Shown piece after piece: positions 53,573-63,877 of a stretch of DNA of 64,000 nucleotides. The notes below the pieces were generated by a model that was given only the letters and a program-made list of their open reading frames with translations, searched no databases and was not told the origin of the DNA. Every line of letters starts with the position of its first letter. The first letter of the stretch is position 1. The stretch is taken from assembly GCA_015233565.1 (NCBI GenBank), contig JADFXM010000018.1, positions 62,001-126,000 on the forward strand, read 5' to 3'. This DNA comes from Candidatus Rifleibacteriota bacterium. GTDB taxonomy: Bacteria > Muiribacteriota > Ozemobacteria > Ozemobacterales > Ozemobacteraceae. The position numbers and the translations under genes were made by a program.

Positions 53573-56500
53573 ATTTTACAAATTCTTCCTGAAGTTTTTC
53601 CACCAAAATACCAGCAGCAACAAAGTCGCCCTCTTTAACCGCTTTTTCAATCTGCCCGGAGTATTCTTTAATGGAAACAGCTTCTGCGTTATTGGAAGCA
53701 CCATGGATAATTGATGCGGTTTTTTCTGCCATTTTGGGGTCTTTTTTTCTTACCGCTTCCCGAAGAACATTTATTTGAATCCCTGAGATTTTCTGAAACA
53801 TTTTGATGATTTCTTTCAGGGAATTTTCATCTCCTCCAAGTCGCTTCAAAAGAGCTTCACGGTTAAAAAGAACAATTACCGGCGCAGAAGCTGTTTGAAC
53901 TTGAGCTTGGGGTTGAGTTGGGGCTTGAACAGGAGCCTGAGGGGATAGATGCGAGGGTTGCTGAGGAGAAGGATAAGGGACCGAACTTTCCAGAGTTGGC
54001 ATCTTGACTGCCTCATGTGTACCGGTCTTGGCTGTAATTTCCTTTATAACTTGCGCTGCTTTGGTCTTGGAAAAAGAGTCCTCTATCGAATCCATAAGCT
54101 TTTTTGTGTCAACCGGCTTGACAATAAAACCATTCATACCTGATTCAGCAACTTTTTTCTTGGTTTCCGGAGTATCATCCATCGCCATACATAAGAGAGT
54201 GACCTCATGGTTTTTGACGGCTGAACCAGAATCACGAATTGTTTTGGCAGCCGTATAACCATCCATTTTCGGCATATCGGATTCCATCAAAACAACGTCG
54301 TATTCATTTTTGGACAATAATAAAATTACATCCTGGCCGTTTGGAACAACGTCAATTTTGTATTCATAATCCTTCAGGAGGCTTTTTATAACCGTTTGCT
54401 GGGTGGTATCATGCTCCGCCAACAAAATTTTCAATTTCCTGGAGAAGGATTTTTCTGAAACCATTGAAATAACAGACCTTAAATCTACTGTTCCGTTTCT
54501 CTGTTTCAAAGAAAAGATTGCGGAAAGAGTGTCAAAAAACAGACTCATTTTTACCGGCTTCTTTAAAAAAGCAGAAAAACCAACCTTTTCAAGGTTTTCC
54601 AGATTTTCAGTAATATTAGGTGAAACCATCTTTACCAGGATTGATTCAGGAAAATCCTTGAGCAAAGCATCATCTTTAATTTTTCTTGCAAGAGCGTCAA
54701 CTCCAACCACAGTCAGGGTGGATTCAATCATAACCATTTGGAATGGATCAGCATTCCCAACTGCCTCTCGCATTTTTTGCATTGCAGAAAAAGCGTTAGG
54801 TGCAAACTCGGCTTTGCATTTCCACATTTCCAGGGCAGCCTTAACCGAAAGTCCCCGCTTTTCATTGTGGTCGACAATGATTATTTTCTTTTCCTTGAAA
54901 TGTCTTGCTTTCTTACTTAAATCTGCAGATTCGCCAGCCGCTCTATCAAAGGGAAGTGTAAACCAAACGGTAGTACCAACTCCCTGTTGGCTCTCAACTG
55001 AAAGTTTTCCGCCAAAAAGATCAACCAGTCGTCGGGAAATCAAAAGGCCCAACCCTGAATCAGTAATTCCTTCACTACTTTTTTCCGGGTCCCATGGGGT
55101 GTTCGAAAAGACTTTCTCGAGAGTCATTGTATCCATGCCAGAACCAGTATCGATTACTTCAAAACGCAGGGATTTTTTGGTAGGATCCATTTGATCCATT
55201 GAAACTTCCAGGCGGATTTCCCCCTTGGAAGTGAATTTTATTGCGTTATGAATCAAATTTATCAGTATCTGCTTTACTGAAGAGGCATCGGATTTTATTT
55301 TTATCGGAACATCTTTTTCAATCAGAGAAATGAATTCAACGTCTTTTTCAAAAGCTTTTATTGCAAGAAGGTCATTTACTTCCTCAATCATGGTCCGAAA
55401 ATCAATATTTGCTTTTTCAAATTCAATTTTCCCACTAATTATTTTTGAAAAATCCAACAGATTTCTTAAATACATCATTGCATTTGTAACATTGGATTTT
55501 ATTGACTCCAGATGTTCGCTTTGCTCTTTGGTAAGTTGCGATTTCTGAAGCAGATCAACAAGTCCATGAATTCCATCGATTGGAGTCCTAATTTCCCTTC
55601 CCACTTTTTCAAAAAGTTCGAATTGGCTTTCCTGAGATTCTCTTGCGGCCTCCCCTTCTTTGGATTTAGCCACCACTCCTGTAGATTTTGTATCCGGAGC
55701 GATCCCTTTGGTTTTCAAAATTTCTTCGAGCTTTTTAGCTTTCTCCTCAAAACCTCTGAGCGCAGTAATTTCGCTATTTATGCCCATCAAACAAAGTCCT
55801 TCAATTCCCCCCACTGAGACGGGAGTGACTGAAGTCTGAAAAACTTTCTTTTTCCCTAGCGCATCGGTAATTACTTTTTCAGGCAACTGTTTTGGTGGCG
55901 AGCTTTTCGGAATTTCACCAGTTCCAGCCTTAAAATCAAAAAACGGTTGTGCCTTCCAGGGCAGAAGATTGAACCCACCGCGTTTCTCGTCATAATCATC
56001 CCGACTTCTGGCTGAATCAAAATATGTTTTATTGGCAAAAAGGGTTTCCCCTTTTTGATTCTTTATAAAAAACTGATCGGGAAGAAATTCAATAACCTGT
56101 TTAAACAGTTTTTCAGTAGACTGAAGCGAATATTCTGCTTTTCTTCTCAAAAGAGCTCCTGCAATGAAAGGAGCTACAATTCTAAGAAGCCTGACACCTT
56201 CTTCTGTCCAGTCCACTTCGTTATTTATGGTTTCAAATCCAGTAAAACCAACTAATCCCCCATCGCAAATCATAGGGACCAGGAAATATGATTTCACCTG
56301 CCTTTTACCAAACTCCGAACGATCAAGAGCAGCTTCAGGAGGTAAACCCATAATTTTGTGTACAACAACATTTTCAAATTTTTTGAGTTTATTGATTGAC
56401 CAAAGAATTTTGTTAGGGGAAAGCCTCTTCAGAAGATTTGCTTCGTAAGAAATTCCCTCAGCACACCATTCAAGTGTACAGTCCATTAGTAGGTCAAATG

Positions 56501-57671
56501 GATGAAACTGAAACACATAACCACGCTCTGCTTTTAGGGAAGTTCCAATATCCTTAAGGATTTTTTGAATTCCAGCTTCAAGCTGCTCCGGTCTGGTCGC
56601 CAAAATTGCTGATGTAAATTCAGAAATCAGTTTCTCTAGTTTCTGTTTTTGCCCAGGATCGAGCTCAACCAATTTTTTTTGCTCTGGCTCAATTTTTCTG
56701 CTGGCCAGCTCATGGTTTTTGCTCTCAAGCTCACTGATTTTTTTCTCATACTCAGCAATTTGAAGATTTCGACGTTCAAGGTTCTCTCGTAAACTATTTA
56801 CCTCTTCTCCATTCCCTTCACCTTTTTGATTTTTTAATTGTTGAAATATTTCCCAGAAAAAAAGACTTTTTTCCTGAGCTAGTAAAACGTCGTCTCTGAG
56901 TATTTTATTTTCTTCCCTGATAAGGAGAATCTCTTCTTCCTTGCTTTTCACTTCCCCTTCGAGACCTTCGATTATTTTTTCGGATACCCCTTCCTTCGCT
57001 CTGAGGCTAATAATACCCGAAAAAGAAAACTGCTTCTCTGCACCGGGATCCACTGTGTAAATAGAAGTTTTTCCGGCGAAATTCTTAAAACCAGCATTTT
57101 CCGGAAGTTTCTCAGTCTTCGATATAAATAAAAACCCGTCAGGTTTCAATGAAAAGGCTAAGATAGAAACTGCGGCTTTTTGATCTTCACTTTTCATTTT
57201 CCTAAGAGCATCTCGGAAAATAATCAAATCGAGGTCCATGAACGGAGGATCTAGGAGAAAATTCTGTCGGGAAAATCGGAGATTAACTGAAATTTCAGGC
57301 TTAATACGGTAAAATTCAACCTCATCGATAAAACATTGATCTATTCTTTCTGAAGACATTACCTGATTGATCGTTTTTGGAAAAGTTCCTTTTCGGGCGA
57401 TTTGAATTGAATTTAAATCTGAATCTGTCGCTAATACCTGAAACCTCAAACCTTGGGTAGGGTGAGTTTGCGCAGTTTCACTCAACAGAATCGCAGCAGA
57501 ATAGGCATCTTCCCCGGTTCCACAGGAAGGAATCCAAACTCTGATATTCTTTCCAGGTTTGATATCCTCAAAAATTTTTGCTACTGCGCTTTCCTCAAAT
57601 TCTCTCCAGGATTCCGTATCCTGGAAAAGAGATTTCCCGGAGGAAACAGAGGATTGGATTTCAGACGCCAT
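53550..57671 (-). CDS. CheR/GAF/PAS hybrid kinase-like protein lacking all phospho-sites
   Basis: A 1373-residue cytoplasmic protein. Domains: CheR-like methyltransferase (20-210), coiled coil (235-330), GAF (345-510), PAS-like (520-640), HisKA (680-755), ATPase (795-910), two receivers (925-1055, 1078-1200), a Pro/Gln linker and an Hpt domain (1265-1373). Phospho-sites are replaced: HisKA SHEIRTP reads GREIRTP (R692), receiver 1 has E983, receiver 2 has E1130 (LMESDMPKMDG), Hpt has S1320. The CheR signature RNxLIYF reads RDALRKM. ATPase glycines (VIDTGSGM, SGLGLLISRRLV) are kept. It may act as a scaffold or ATP-driven switch. Confidence 0.85.
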   Translation of the reverse strand: MASEIQSSVSSGKSLFQDTESWREFEESAVAKIFEDIKPGKNIRVWIPSCGTGEDAYSAAILLSETAQTHPTQGLRFQVLATDSDLNSIQIARKGTFPKTINQVMSSERIDQCFIDEVEFYRIKPEISVNLRFSRQNFLLDPPFMDLDLIIFRDALRKMKSEDQKAAVSILAFSLKPDGFLFISKTEKLPENAGFKNFAGKTSIYTVDPGAEKQFSFSGIISLRAKEGVSEKIIEGLEGEVKSKEEEILLIREENKILRDDVLLAQEKSLFFWEIFQQLKNQKGEGNGEEVNSLRENLERRNLQIAEYEKKISELESKNHELASRKIEPEQKKLVELDPGQKQKLEKLISEFTSAILATRPEQLEAGIQKILKDIGTSLKAERGYVFQFHPFDLLMDCTLEWCAEGISYEANLLKRLSPNKILWSINKLKKFENVVVHKIMGLPPEAALDRSEFGKRQVKSYFLVPMICDGGLVGFTGFETINNEVDWTEEGVRLLRIVAPFIAGALLRRKAEYSLQSTEKLFKQVIEFLPDQFFIKNQKGETLFANKTYFDSARSRDDYDEKRGGFNLLPWKAQPFFDFKAGTGEIPKSSPPKQLPEKVITDALGKKKVFQTSVTPVSVGGIEGLCLMGINSEITALRGFEEKAKKLEEILKTKGIAPDTKSTGVVAKSKEGEAARESQESQFELFEKVGREIRTPIDGIHGLVDLLQKSQLTKEQSEHLESIKSNVTNAMMYLRNLLDFSKIISGKIEFEKANIDFRTMIEEVNDLLAIKAFEKDVEFISLIEKDVPIKIKSDASSVKQILINLIHNAIKFTSKGEIRLEVSMDQMDPTKKSLRFEVIDTGSGMDTMTLEKVFSNTPWDPEKSSEGITDSGLGLLISRRLVDLFGGKLSVESQQGVGTTVWFTLPFDRAAGESADLSKKARHFKEKKIIIVDHNEKRGLSVKAALEMWKCKAEFAPNAFSAMQKMREAVGNADPFQMVMIESTLTVVGVDALARKIKDDALLKDFPESILVKMVSPNITENLENLEKVGFSAFLKKPVKMSLFFDTLSAIFSLKQRNGTVDLRSVISMVSEKSFSRKLKILLAEHDTTQQTVIKSLLKDYEYKIDVVPNGQDVILLLSKNEYDVVLMESDMPKMDGYTAAKTIRDSGSAVKNHEVTLLCMAMDDTPETKKKVAESGMNGFIVKPVDTKKLMDSIEDSFSKTKAAQVIKEITAKTGTHEAVKMPTLESSVPYPSPQQPSHLSPQAPVQAPTQPQAQVQTASAPVIVLFNREALLKRLGGDENSLKEIIKMFQKISGIQINVLREAVRKKDPKMAEKTASIIHGASNNAEAVSIKEYSGQIEKAVKEGDFVAAGILVEKLQEEFVKFKELEIV

Positions 57672-57991
57672 TAAAGTTTACCTCAAGTTTATTAGCACAA
57701 AATAGCCAAAGTTTTACTTTTAGAACATACATTGCCAATGTTATCGGCTAAAAACTTCTTTTTTTTTAAATTACCATAATTAATTTTCATTTAACTATCT
57801 TTTTTTTCAGATATTTTATATTTCTTTTGAAATGAGGTTTTTACAAAATTATCGAATTTGGTGATTCTGGAGAATTGCGTTTCTGCAGTGTTTCTGAATT
57901 TTAGATAATTTCAACGAAACTTAACCACTATTGCTGGGGATTTAAATTTTTTTGATTTTTTTTCCATCCACCCGTATTATTAAGAGAAACA
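57672..57991. other. AT-rich divergent spacer
   Basis: The 320 bp separate the hybrid-kinase gene (minus) from the heparinase-like gene (plus). The stretch is very AT-rich with T runs. Both promoters must lie here, but no box or repeat stands out. Confidence 0.5.
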
Positions 57992-59785
57992 ATGTTCCAA
58001 AAAATTCAACGATATTTTTATACGCTTTCTCCTTTAAAACCTGTACAAATTTATAGCCGTTTTTTTTATTTTATTAAGAGAAAATTCTGGCAATTGGGTC
58101 CTTTTAAAGATATTTCCCGGCAAGCCGAGTTATTAAAAACTAACCTGAATTTGTCTGACGGAAATTTTCAATTTTCTTTTCTTGATCGAAATATAGAATA
58201 TAAAAAGAATTTAATTTCCTGGACTGATGCCAGGAATGAAAAGCTATGGCGCTACCAATTGAATTATTTTGATTTCCTTTCGGACAGTTCAATAGAAAGC
58301 TTTTCCGATCAACTTTTTCTTTTTTTGGATTGGATTGAAAAGAACCCTGATGATTTATCTGAAACATGGGAACCCTACCCAGTTTCCCGGCGCCTATGCC
58401 GATGGATTTTCTGGATCGAAAAGAATGAAAAGCAACTTCAGAAATTTGCCGCTTATTTTGAACTGATAATCGAGAGTATGATCTACCAAGCAAGAAGACT
58501 TAGGCTTGACATAGAGGATCATCTACAGGCCAATCATCTTTTCGCAAATCTAAAAGCATTGTTTCGAATCTCTGGATTTTTTCTGCGTTTTTCGGCAAGC
58601 CAAATTTTCTCAACTTCGGAACCAGAAAATCCAACAGCCGAATTCAGAAGAAGTTTTAACCTCCTGGAAAGTCAGGAAAAATTTTTTAAAAAGTTGAGAT
58701 CCTATTCTGAGAATAGGCTTTTGATAGAACTTACGAGACAAATTTTACCAGATGGTGGGCACGAGGAGCGGAATCCAATATACCATAAACTAATGATGGA
58801 AGACATTGCAGAAATAATCGACGAAGCTCTTCTCTTTCCCAAGTCTGAAAACCTTCATTTAATGGCCAAAACAACCCATAAGAAGATGTTTGACTGGCTT
58901 CTGGCACTCTCCCATCCAGACGGCTTCCCATGTCTATTTGGAGATTCAGCCTTGAATGCCTTTCCAGGAGCCGATAAACCGATTTCCTTTTCAAATAAGT
59001 CCTTCGCTGAAAATAATTCACTTTTCCCAAAATCCGGCCTTAACGAAACAATGAATTATCATTTTTTTCCTGACTCAGGATTTTTCACGATAAATTGGGA
59101 ATCCGGGCATTATTTTGCAGTCAATTCAGGAGAAGCCGGCCCTTCTCATCAACCTGGACACTCTCATTGTGATTTACTTTCTTTTGAGCTTTCCGTCCAT
59201 AAAGAAAGACTGATTGTAGATTCCGGGTGCGGTTCTTATCAAACCCCTGAAATTAGAAAATTTTGCAGAAGCACACTGGCGCACAATGTACCATTCATTG
59301 AAGGCACTGAGCAATCAGATGCCTGGGGAGAATTTCGAATGGGAAAAAAGGCCCGATTGCTTCTCAGAGAATATTCCGAAGAAAAAATTGATGGAAAAGT
59401 GAGTTTTTGTTGCAAAATAGAAGATCAGAACATGAACATCTTTCAAAGAAAGATAATTTTTTTCAATAAGAGAATTAAAATTTCAGATGAACTATTAGAA
59501 AGAAAGTCAAATGGCCAATTCATTTCAATTCTACATTTATATCCTGGATCCTCTATCATTTTTTCCAATGATAAAAAAAGTGTTTCAATTTTTTCTGGAA
59601 TTGAGAAGAAAATTAGTATAGTCTTTAACGCGTCATCTGAAATTTTTGATTCAGTGTATTATCCCAAATTCGGCAAAGGAATTAGAAATTCTGGATTGAA
59701 ATTTTTTTCTATTGAAAAATTGGGTGAAAAGGAATTTATTGAATTTGAAATCGTCTTTGAAGATGTACCAGCTAAAGGATTATGA
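57992..59785 (+). CDS. Heparinase II/III-like polysaccharide lyase
   Basis: A 597-residue protein without signal peptide. The N-terminal all-alpha domain contains the family pattern LPDGGHEERNPIYHKLM with candidate catalytic Tyr/His. The C-terminal beta-sandwich contains SHQPGHSHCDLLSFELSV and VDSGCGSYQTPEIR, typical of the heparinase II/III-like C-terminal domain. Such proteins lie in exopolysaccharide clusters beside glycosyltransferases, as here (4-bp overlap with the next gene). The substrate is unknown. Confidence 0.88.
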   Translation: MFQKIQRYFYTLSPLKPVQIYSRFFYFIKRKFWQLGPFKDISRQAELLKTNLNLSDGNFQFSFLDRNIEYKKNLISWTDARNEKLWRYQLNYFDFLSDSSIESFSDQLFLFLDWIEKNPDDLSETWEPYPVSRRLCRWIFWIEKNEKQLQKFAAYFELIIESMIYQARRLRLDIEDHLQANHLFANLKALFRISGFFLRFSASQIFSTSEPENPTAEFRRSFNLLESQEKFFKKLRSYSENRLLIELTRQILPDGGHEERNPIYHKLMMEDIAEIIDEALLFPKSENLHLMAKTTHKKMFDWLLALSHPDGFPCLFGDSALNAFPGADKPISFSNKSFAENNSLFPKSGLNETMNYHFFPDSGFFTINWESGHYFAVNSGEAGPSHQPGHSHCDLLSFELSVHKERLIVDSGCGSYQTPEIRKFCRSTLAHNVPFIEGTEQSDAWGEFRMGKKARLLLREYSEEKIDGKVSFCCKIEDQNMNIFQRKIIFFNKRIKISDELLERKSNGQFISILHLYPGSSIIFSNDKKSVSIFSGIEKKISIVFNASSEIFDSVYYPKFGKGIRNSGLKFFSIEKLGEKEFIEFEIVFEDVPAKGL

Positions 59786-61014
59786 GTAAAACAAAAAAAA
59801 TCCTAATTATTTCTCAATACTATTGGCCTGATATTACTGCTGCAGCTTTCAGAATCAAGGAAACAGCTGAATTGATAGCAGAATTCGGATATGATGTCAC
59901 AGTGATAACAGCAATCCCTCATCGTGGATGGGCCGAAAAAACCACGTCCAAAAGTCTTGACTCCGGAAAAGTACAAGTTTACCGAACCCCTATTTTTCCC
60001 ATTGAAAACAGAACCAAATTAAATTTTATACTTCACTACTCTTCATTTATGTTCTATTCCATGATTCAAAGTGAAAGATTAACAGATTCCTTCGACGCTG
60101 TGATTTGTACCAGTCCCCCGCTGTTTGTGGCCATCGCCGGTTTTTTTATTTCTCAAAGAAAAAGGTGTCCGCTTGTTTTAGATATACGTGATTTGTGGCC
60201 TGATTCGGCAGTTACAATCGGCCAATTGAATCGTAACGGGATTGCCTATAAAATCGCAAAAGTAATAGAAAAAAAATTGTACCAAAAGGCTGACCTGATT
60301 ACCTGCGTTGCGAATCCAATGGCAAAAGAAATCGCACAGTGTACAAACTCCCAGAAAATTTCCGTTATTTACAATGGATTTCCAAAAAACCTCTTGAATG
60401 ATAACTTACTATCAGGCCAGTCTGGAAGCGATTTATTTAAAAAGGACTGCTTGAACGTTGTATATATTGGAAACTATGGCTTCTGCCAAAATCTTGAATT
60501 ATTACTGGACGCCGCGAAATTATTTCAGGATGAACACGATACTAATTTCATGTTCCATATCTTTGGTGACGGGGCAGAAGGAAAGTTACTCCGAGACAAA
60601 CGCGAAACTGGTGACACCCGAAATTTCGTAATTCACAATCCAGTTGAAAAGGAAGCTGCAATTTCCCTAATGAACGCTTCTGATTTTCTTTTTCTTCAGT
60701 TAAAGCCTGATGAAACTATGACAAAAACAATCCCCTCTAAAGTTTTTGATTACCTAGCTGCTGGAAAACCAGTGATATATGGTATTGAAGGAGAAGGACG
60801 AAAAATTTTGGAAAGAAGTGGCGCTAATACTTATTTTGTCCCAGGAAATTTGAATTCCCTGATTTCAGCGCTTAGAACATCTTTAACCATGCATGAGTCA
60901 TTAACCGAAAAAGCTTTAATAAATCGAAAAATTGTTTTAAATGAATTTACCAGGGAAAAAATGGTGGAAAAAATGATAGCCTGTTTGGAAACAGTTTTTC
61001 GCCAAAATTCTTAA
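59782..61014 (+). CDS. Glycosyltransferase family 4 (WbuB-like)
   Basis: A 410-residue transferase using a nucleotide sugar to build surface polysaccharide. The N-terminal domain shows the WbuB-like opening ISQYYWPDITAAAFR and the VLDIRDLWPDSA motif. The C-terminal donor-binding domain has VVYIGNYGFCQNLE, IFGDGAEG and PSKVFDYLAAGKPVIYG with the Glu of the EX7E pattern nearby. The ATGA overlap with the heparinase-like gene argues for coupled expression. Confidence 0.93.
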   Translation: MSKTKKILIISQYYWPDITAAAFRIKETAELIAEFGYDVTVITAIPHRGWAEKTTSKSLDSGKVQVYRTPIFPIENRTKLNFILHYSSFMFYSMIQSERLTDSFDAVICTSPPLFVAIAGFFISQRKRCPLVLDIRDLWPDSAVTIGQLNRNGIAYKIAKVIEKKLYQKADLITCVANPMAKEIAQCTNSQKISVIYNGFPKNLLNDNLLSGQSGSDLFKKDCLNVVYIGNYGFCQNLELLLDAAKLFQDEHDTNFMFHIFGDGAEGKLLRDKRETGDTRNFVIHNPVEKEAAISLMNASDFLFLQLKPDETMTKTIPSKVFDYLAAGKPVIYGIEGEGRKILERSGANTYFVPGNLNSLISALRTSLTMHESLTEKALINRKIVLNEFTREKMVEKMIACLETVFRQNS

Positions 61015-61039
61015 TTGTGTCTATTTTGGAGGATAAAAA

Positions 61040-61900
61040 ATGGATCTTCAGAAAAAAATTGATAGCCTTGAAAGAGTCATATCGCTGGCCGCTGGGCTTC
61101 TTACAACTTTTGATATTAACGAGGTTTTGAGCAAACTGGTTTCGAGTGTACAGGAAATAATCAGTGTAGAAGGCGCAACCTTGTATCTGGTTGACCCCAT
61201 TGAAAAGTTAATGATTTCCCATGTTATTTTTAGTGACCATGTGGAAGAAATCATTCTTAACATAGATAATACCTCTATTGCAGGCTTTACCGCATTTAAT
61301 AGAACAAGTTTGATAATCCCAGATGCTTATACCAATCTTTCCCAAATTCATCCTGAATTGAAATTCAATCGCTCAATTGATGCTTCAAGCAAATTCAAAA
61401 CCCGCAATATTATTACTCATTCCTTAATCATTAAAGATGAATTAATAGGCGTATTCCAACTTGTAAATAAGAAAAACGGTACTTTCGACAAAGATGACCT
61501 TCAACTCCTGAAAAATTTTTCCGTTCTCGCGGGAATTGCGATTATGAACGCACGTTTACTGGAAAAAGTAGTCGAAGCAGAAACAAATGCTTTTGATATT
61601 GTCGAACATATTTCAGAGGAAGTTTTCTTTCAAGATCGTGATGGGATGCTTCTTCATTTTAACCGCCAGGCATCTGAAAAGCTTCCCCCAGGAGTTTCCT
61701 TTGACAATGCCAGGGGAAAACCCCTTCTTCAAATTTTTCCTCATTTGAGTGGATTGAAGAATGAAATCCATAAGGTCATTGAAAACAACCTTGACAAAGC
61801 CTTTTCCGGTGGAAAAATGCCATATGTCATAGTAACAGCAAAAAACGTAAGGGCAATTGTTGAAAAGGTAATAATAATTGTTGGAAAAAGTGAAGATTAA
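61040..61900 (+). CDS. GAF-domain sensor protein
   Basis: A 286-residue cytoplasmic sensor. The GAF domain (about 15-180) shows LLTTFDINEVLSKLVSSVQE, GATLYLVD, GIAGFTAFNR-like and IGVFQLVNKKNGTFDKDD. A PAS-like region follows (185-286: DIVEHISEEVFFQDRDGMLL, then HFNRQA). There is no output domain, so it must act through a partner. GGAGG precedes the ATG. It lies 25 bp after the glycosyltransferase and may belong to the same transcript. Confidence 0.85.
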   Translation: MDLQKKIDSLERVISLAAGLLTTFDINEVLSKLVSSVQEIISVEGATLYLVDPIEKLMISHVIFSDHVEEIILNIDNTSIAGFTAFNRTSLIIPDAYTNLSQIHPELKFNRSIDASSKFKTRNIITHSLIIKDELIGVFQLVNKKNGTFDKDDLQLLKNFSVLAGIAIMNARLLEKVVEAETNAFDIVEHISEEVFFQDRDGMLLHFNRQASEKLPPGVSFDNARGKPLLQIFPHLSGLKNEIHKVIENNLDKAFSGGKMPYVIVTAKNVRAIVEKVIIIVGKSED

Positions 61901-61952
61901 ACTTAAGAGTCACCCAGTGTAATCAAACAAAAATAATTGTAAGGAGAAAAAC

Positions 61953-63071
61953 GTGAAAACAAAAAAAACGATGCAGAATCCATATCTTACTGGGACAAAA
62001 ATTGATCCCTCGCCCATTGAAAAAAACCAAAAATTAACTGAGATTATCGATAGTACTTTCATGGCTTACAACGCAGGAAGGCTTAGAGAAGCCTGTCGTC
62101 TGTATTCCGAAAAGATGCTCCAACCTGATGTCACCATTGGAATGAGCCTCGCTGGAGCACTCACTCCAGCGGGCCTGGGAAAATCAGTGATCATTCCAAT
62201 GATAAAAGCAGGATTTGTTGACTGGATTGTTTCCACCGGAGCCAACTTGTACCATGATACCCATTTTGGAATAGGAGAGGAGTTATTCGCCGGTTCACCG
62301 TTTTTTGACGACATTGACTTAAGAAAGAAAGGCGTAGTAAGAATTTATGATGTAGTTTTCGATTACAAGGTACTTTTGAACACCGATCTTTTCTATAGAG
62401 AAACGATGAAATCAGAAGTTTTCAACAAACCCATGGGAACGGCTGAATTCCATTTTCTTATCGGAAAATTTATTCGTGGACTCGAAAAAAAGTTAAAATT
62501 AGGTGATGCCAGTATATTGGGCGCTGCCTATGAAGCCGGAATACCTGTTTTTACAAGCAGTCCCGGGGACAGCTCCATCGGAATGAATATTGCGGCATTA
62601 GCGTTAACTGGTTCCAAATTGTCTTTAGATCCGAATCGTGACGTCAACGACACAGCAGCCATTGTACTAAACGCCAAAAGAAGTGGTGGCAAAAGCGCAG
62701 TCTTCATTTGCGGCGGTGGGTCACCTAAGAACTTTATGCTTCAAACCGAACCTCAAATTCAAGAAGTGCTTGGAATCAAGGAAGAAGGACACGATTATTT
62801 CATTCAGTTTACAGATGCCCGCCCGGATACTGGCGGTCTCTCAGGGGCCACTCCTTCAGAAGCTGTAAGCTGGGGAAAAGTCAGACCGGACAGCCTTCCG
62901 GATACAGTGGTGTGTTATCTTGATTCTACTGTCGCACTTCCGTTAATTGCCGGATATGCTATTTCCAAAGTCAAACCCCGAAAATCTAAAAAATTGTATC
63001 AACAACTTCCCAAATTTGTTGAAAATTTAAAAAAGGAATACCTGGCTGCACAAAAAAAGAATCGGAAATAA
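61953..63071 (+). CDS. Deoxyhypusine synthase-like protein
   Basis: A 372-residue enzyme of the deoxyhypusine/homospermidine synthase superfamily, NAD-dependent aminobutyl transfer. Visible are the N-terminal [11 protein letters not shown], the NAD-binding [34 protein letters not shown] and the active-site block [13 protein letters not shown] with the Lys that forms the enzyme-substrate imine in the eukaryotic enzyme. Bacteria lack eIF5A, so the substrate is probably a polyamine. The GTG start follows AAGGAG. Confidence 0.92.
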   Translation: MKTKKTMQNPYLTGTKIDPSPIEKNQKLTEIIDSTFMAYNAGRLREACRLYSEKMLQPDVTIGMSLAGALTPAGLGKSVIIPMIKAGFVDWIVSTGANLYHDTHFGIGEELFAGSPFFDDIDLRKKGVVRIYDVVFDYKVLLNTDLFYRETMKSEVFNKPMGTAEFHFLIGKFIRGLEKKLKLGDASILGAAYEAGIPVFTSSPGDSSIGMNIAALALTGSKLSLDPNRDVNDTAAIVLNAKRSGGKSAVFICGGGSPKNFMLQTEPQIQEVLGIKEEGHDYFIQFTDARPDTGGLSGATPSEAVSWGKVRPDSLPDTVVCYLDSTVALPLIAGYAISKVKPRKSKKLYQQLPKFVENLKKEYLAAQKKNRK

Positions 63072-63216
63072 TCGCAATCGCAAAAAGTAACCACGCATTG
63101 TTGGCCTGAAATTTTTTATGGAATTAATTCTTTTTCAGAAATAGTTGATACGCGAATACTTATTGAAAATGGTAAATATCCATTCCCATGAAATAAAAGC
63201 GAATTAACAGGCAAGC

Positions 63217-63840
63217 TCAGACTTTTTTTAGTACAACACCTTCAGGTTGCCCAGGAGACGGTTCAGGAGAAGGAGAATAATCTTTCCCGTTGAACCGTCC
63301 CATTGCTTTTTGCCCCATTCCAGCCAATATCATGCAGGCCATTTCGGAAAGGTCTTTTAGTTGTCTTTCTATTATTTCTTTTTCCGCAGAAGTCAAAGGC
63401 CCCAAAACATAGTTTGCTAATGAGCCTGAATCACATTCCGGCATTCCAACACCAATTCTCAGTCGCCAAAACCCTTCACCAATTCCACCGATTATTGACT
63501 TCAAACCATTGTGTCCACCGTGTCCACCGCTGGAACGCAATCTCCATCTCCCAATCGGTAAATTAATGTCATCAACCACAACTATTAATTGACTCGGAGA
63601 GACTTCAGTTTCTCCAATTAAAGGAATAATAGCATCCCCGGAGAGATTCATGAAAGTCATTGGTTTGACCAACATATGTTTTTCACCTTTAAAATGAAAA
63701 ACCGAAAAAAGAGTCTTATGTCGCCCCTTTTCGAAAGAGCAATTAAAGCGTTTCGCCAACGCATCCAGTGCTTTAAAACCAATATTGTGCCTGGTTTCTC
63801 TGTATTCATCACCAGGGTTCCCCAAGCCAGCAATTAACAT
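63217..63840 (-). CDS. pth: Peptidyl-tRNA hydrolase
   Basis: Releases tRNA from stalled peptidyl-tRNA. The 207-residue chain has the family start MLIAGLGNPGDEYRETRHN with catalytic His, MTFMNLSG with the Asn, VVVDDINLPIGRWRLR with the Asp, and GGHGGHNGLKSI. The ATG at 63840 follows GGAG; the longer upstream frame overlaps the preceding gene region and has no homology pattern. The tail (about 25 residues, Pro-rich) is longer than usual. It follows a STAS gene by 37 bp. Confidence 0.96.
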   Translation of the reverse strand: MLIAGLGNPGDEYRETRHNIGFKALDALAKRFNCSFEKGRHKTLFSVFHFKGEKHMLVKPMTFMNLSGDAIIPLIGETEVSPSQLIVVVDDINLPIGRWRLRSSGGHGGHNGLKSIIGGIGEGFWRLRIGVGMPECDSGSLANYVLGPLTSAEKEIIERQLKDLSEMACMILAGMGQKAMGRFNGKDYSPSPEPSPGQPEGVVLKKV

Positions 63841-63877
63841 GCACTTTCTCCGCAATGCCACAATCTCAAAGAAACAA

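Noticed and set aside
54403..55194. 263-residue frame antisense to the hybrid kinase
   Set aside because: It is a long shadow of a Lys/Glu-rich gene; composition (Ser/Phe/Arg-rich) and lack of a ribosome site argue against it.
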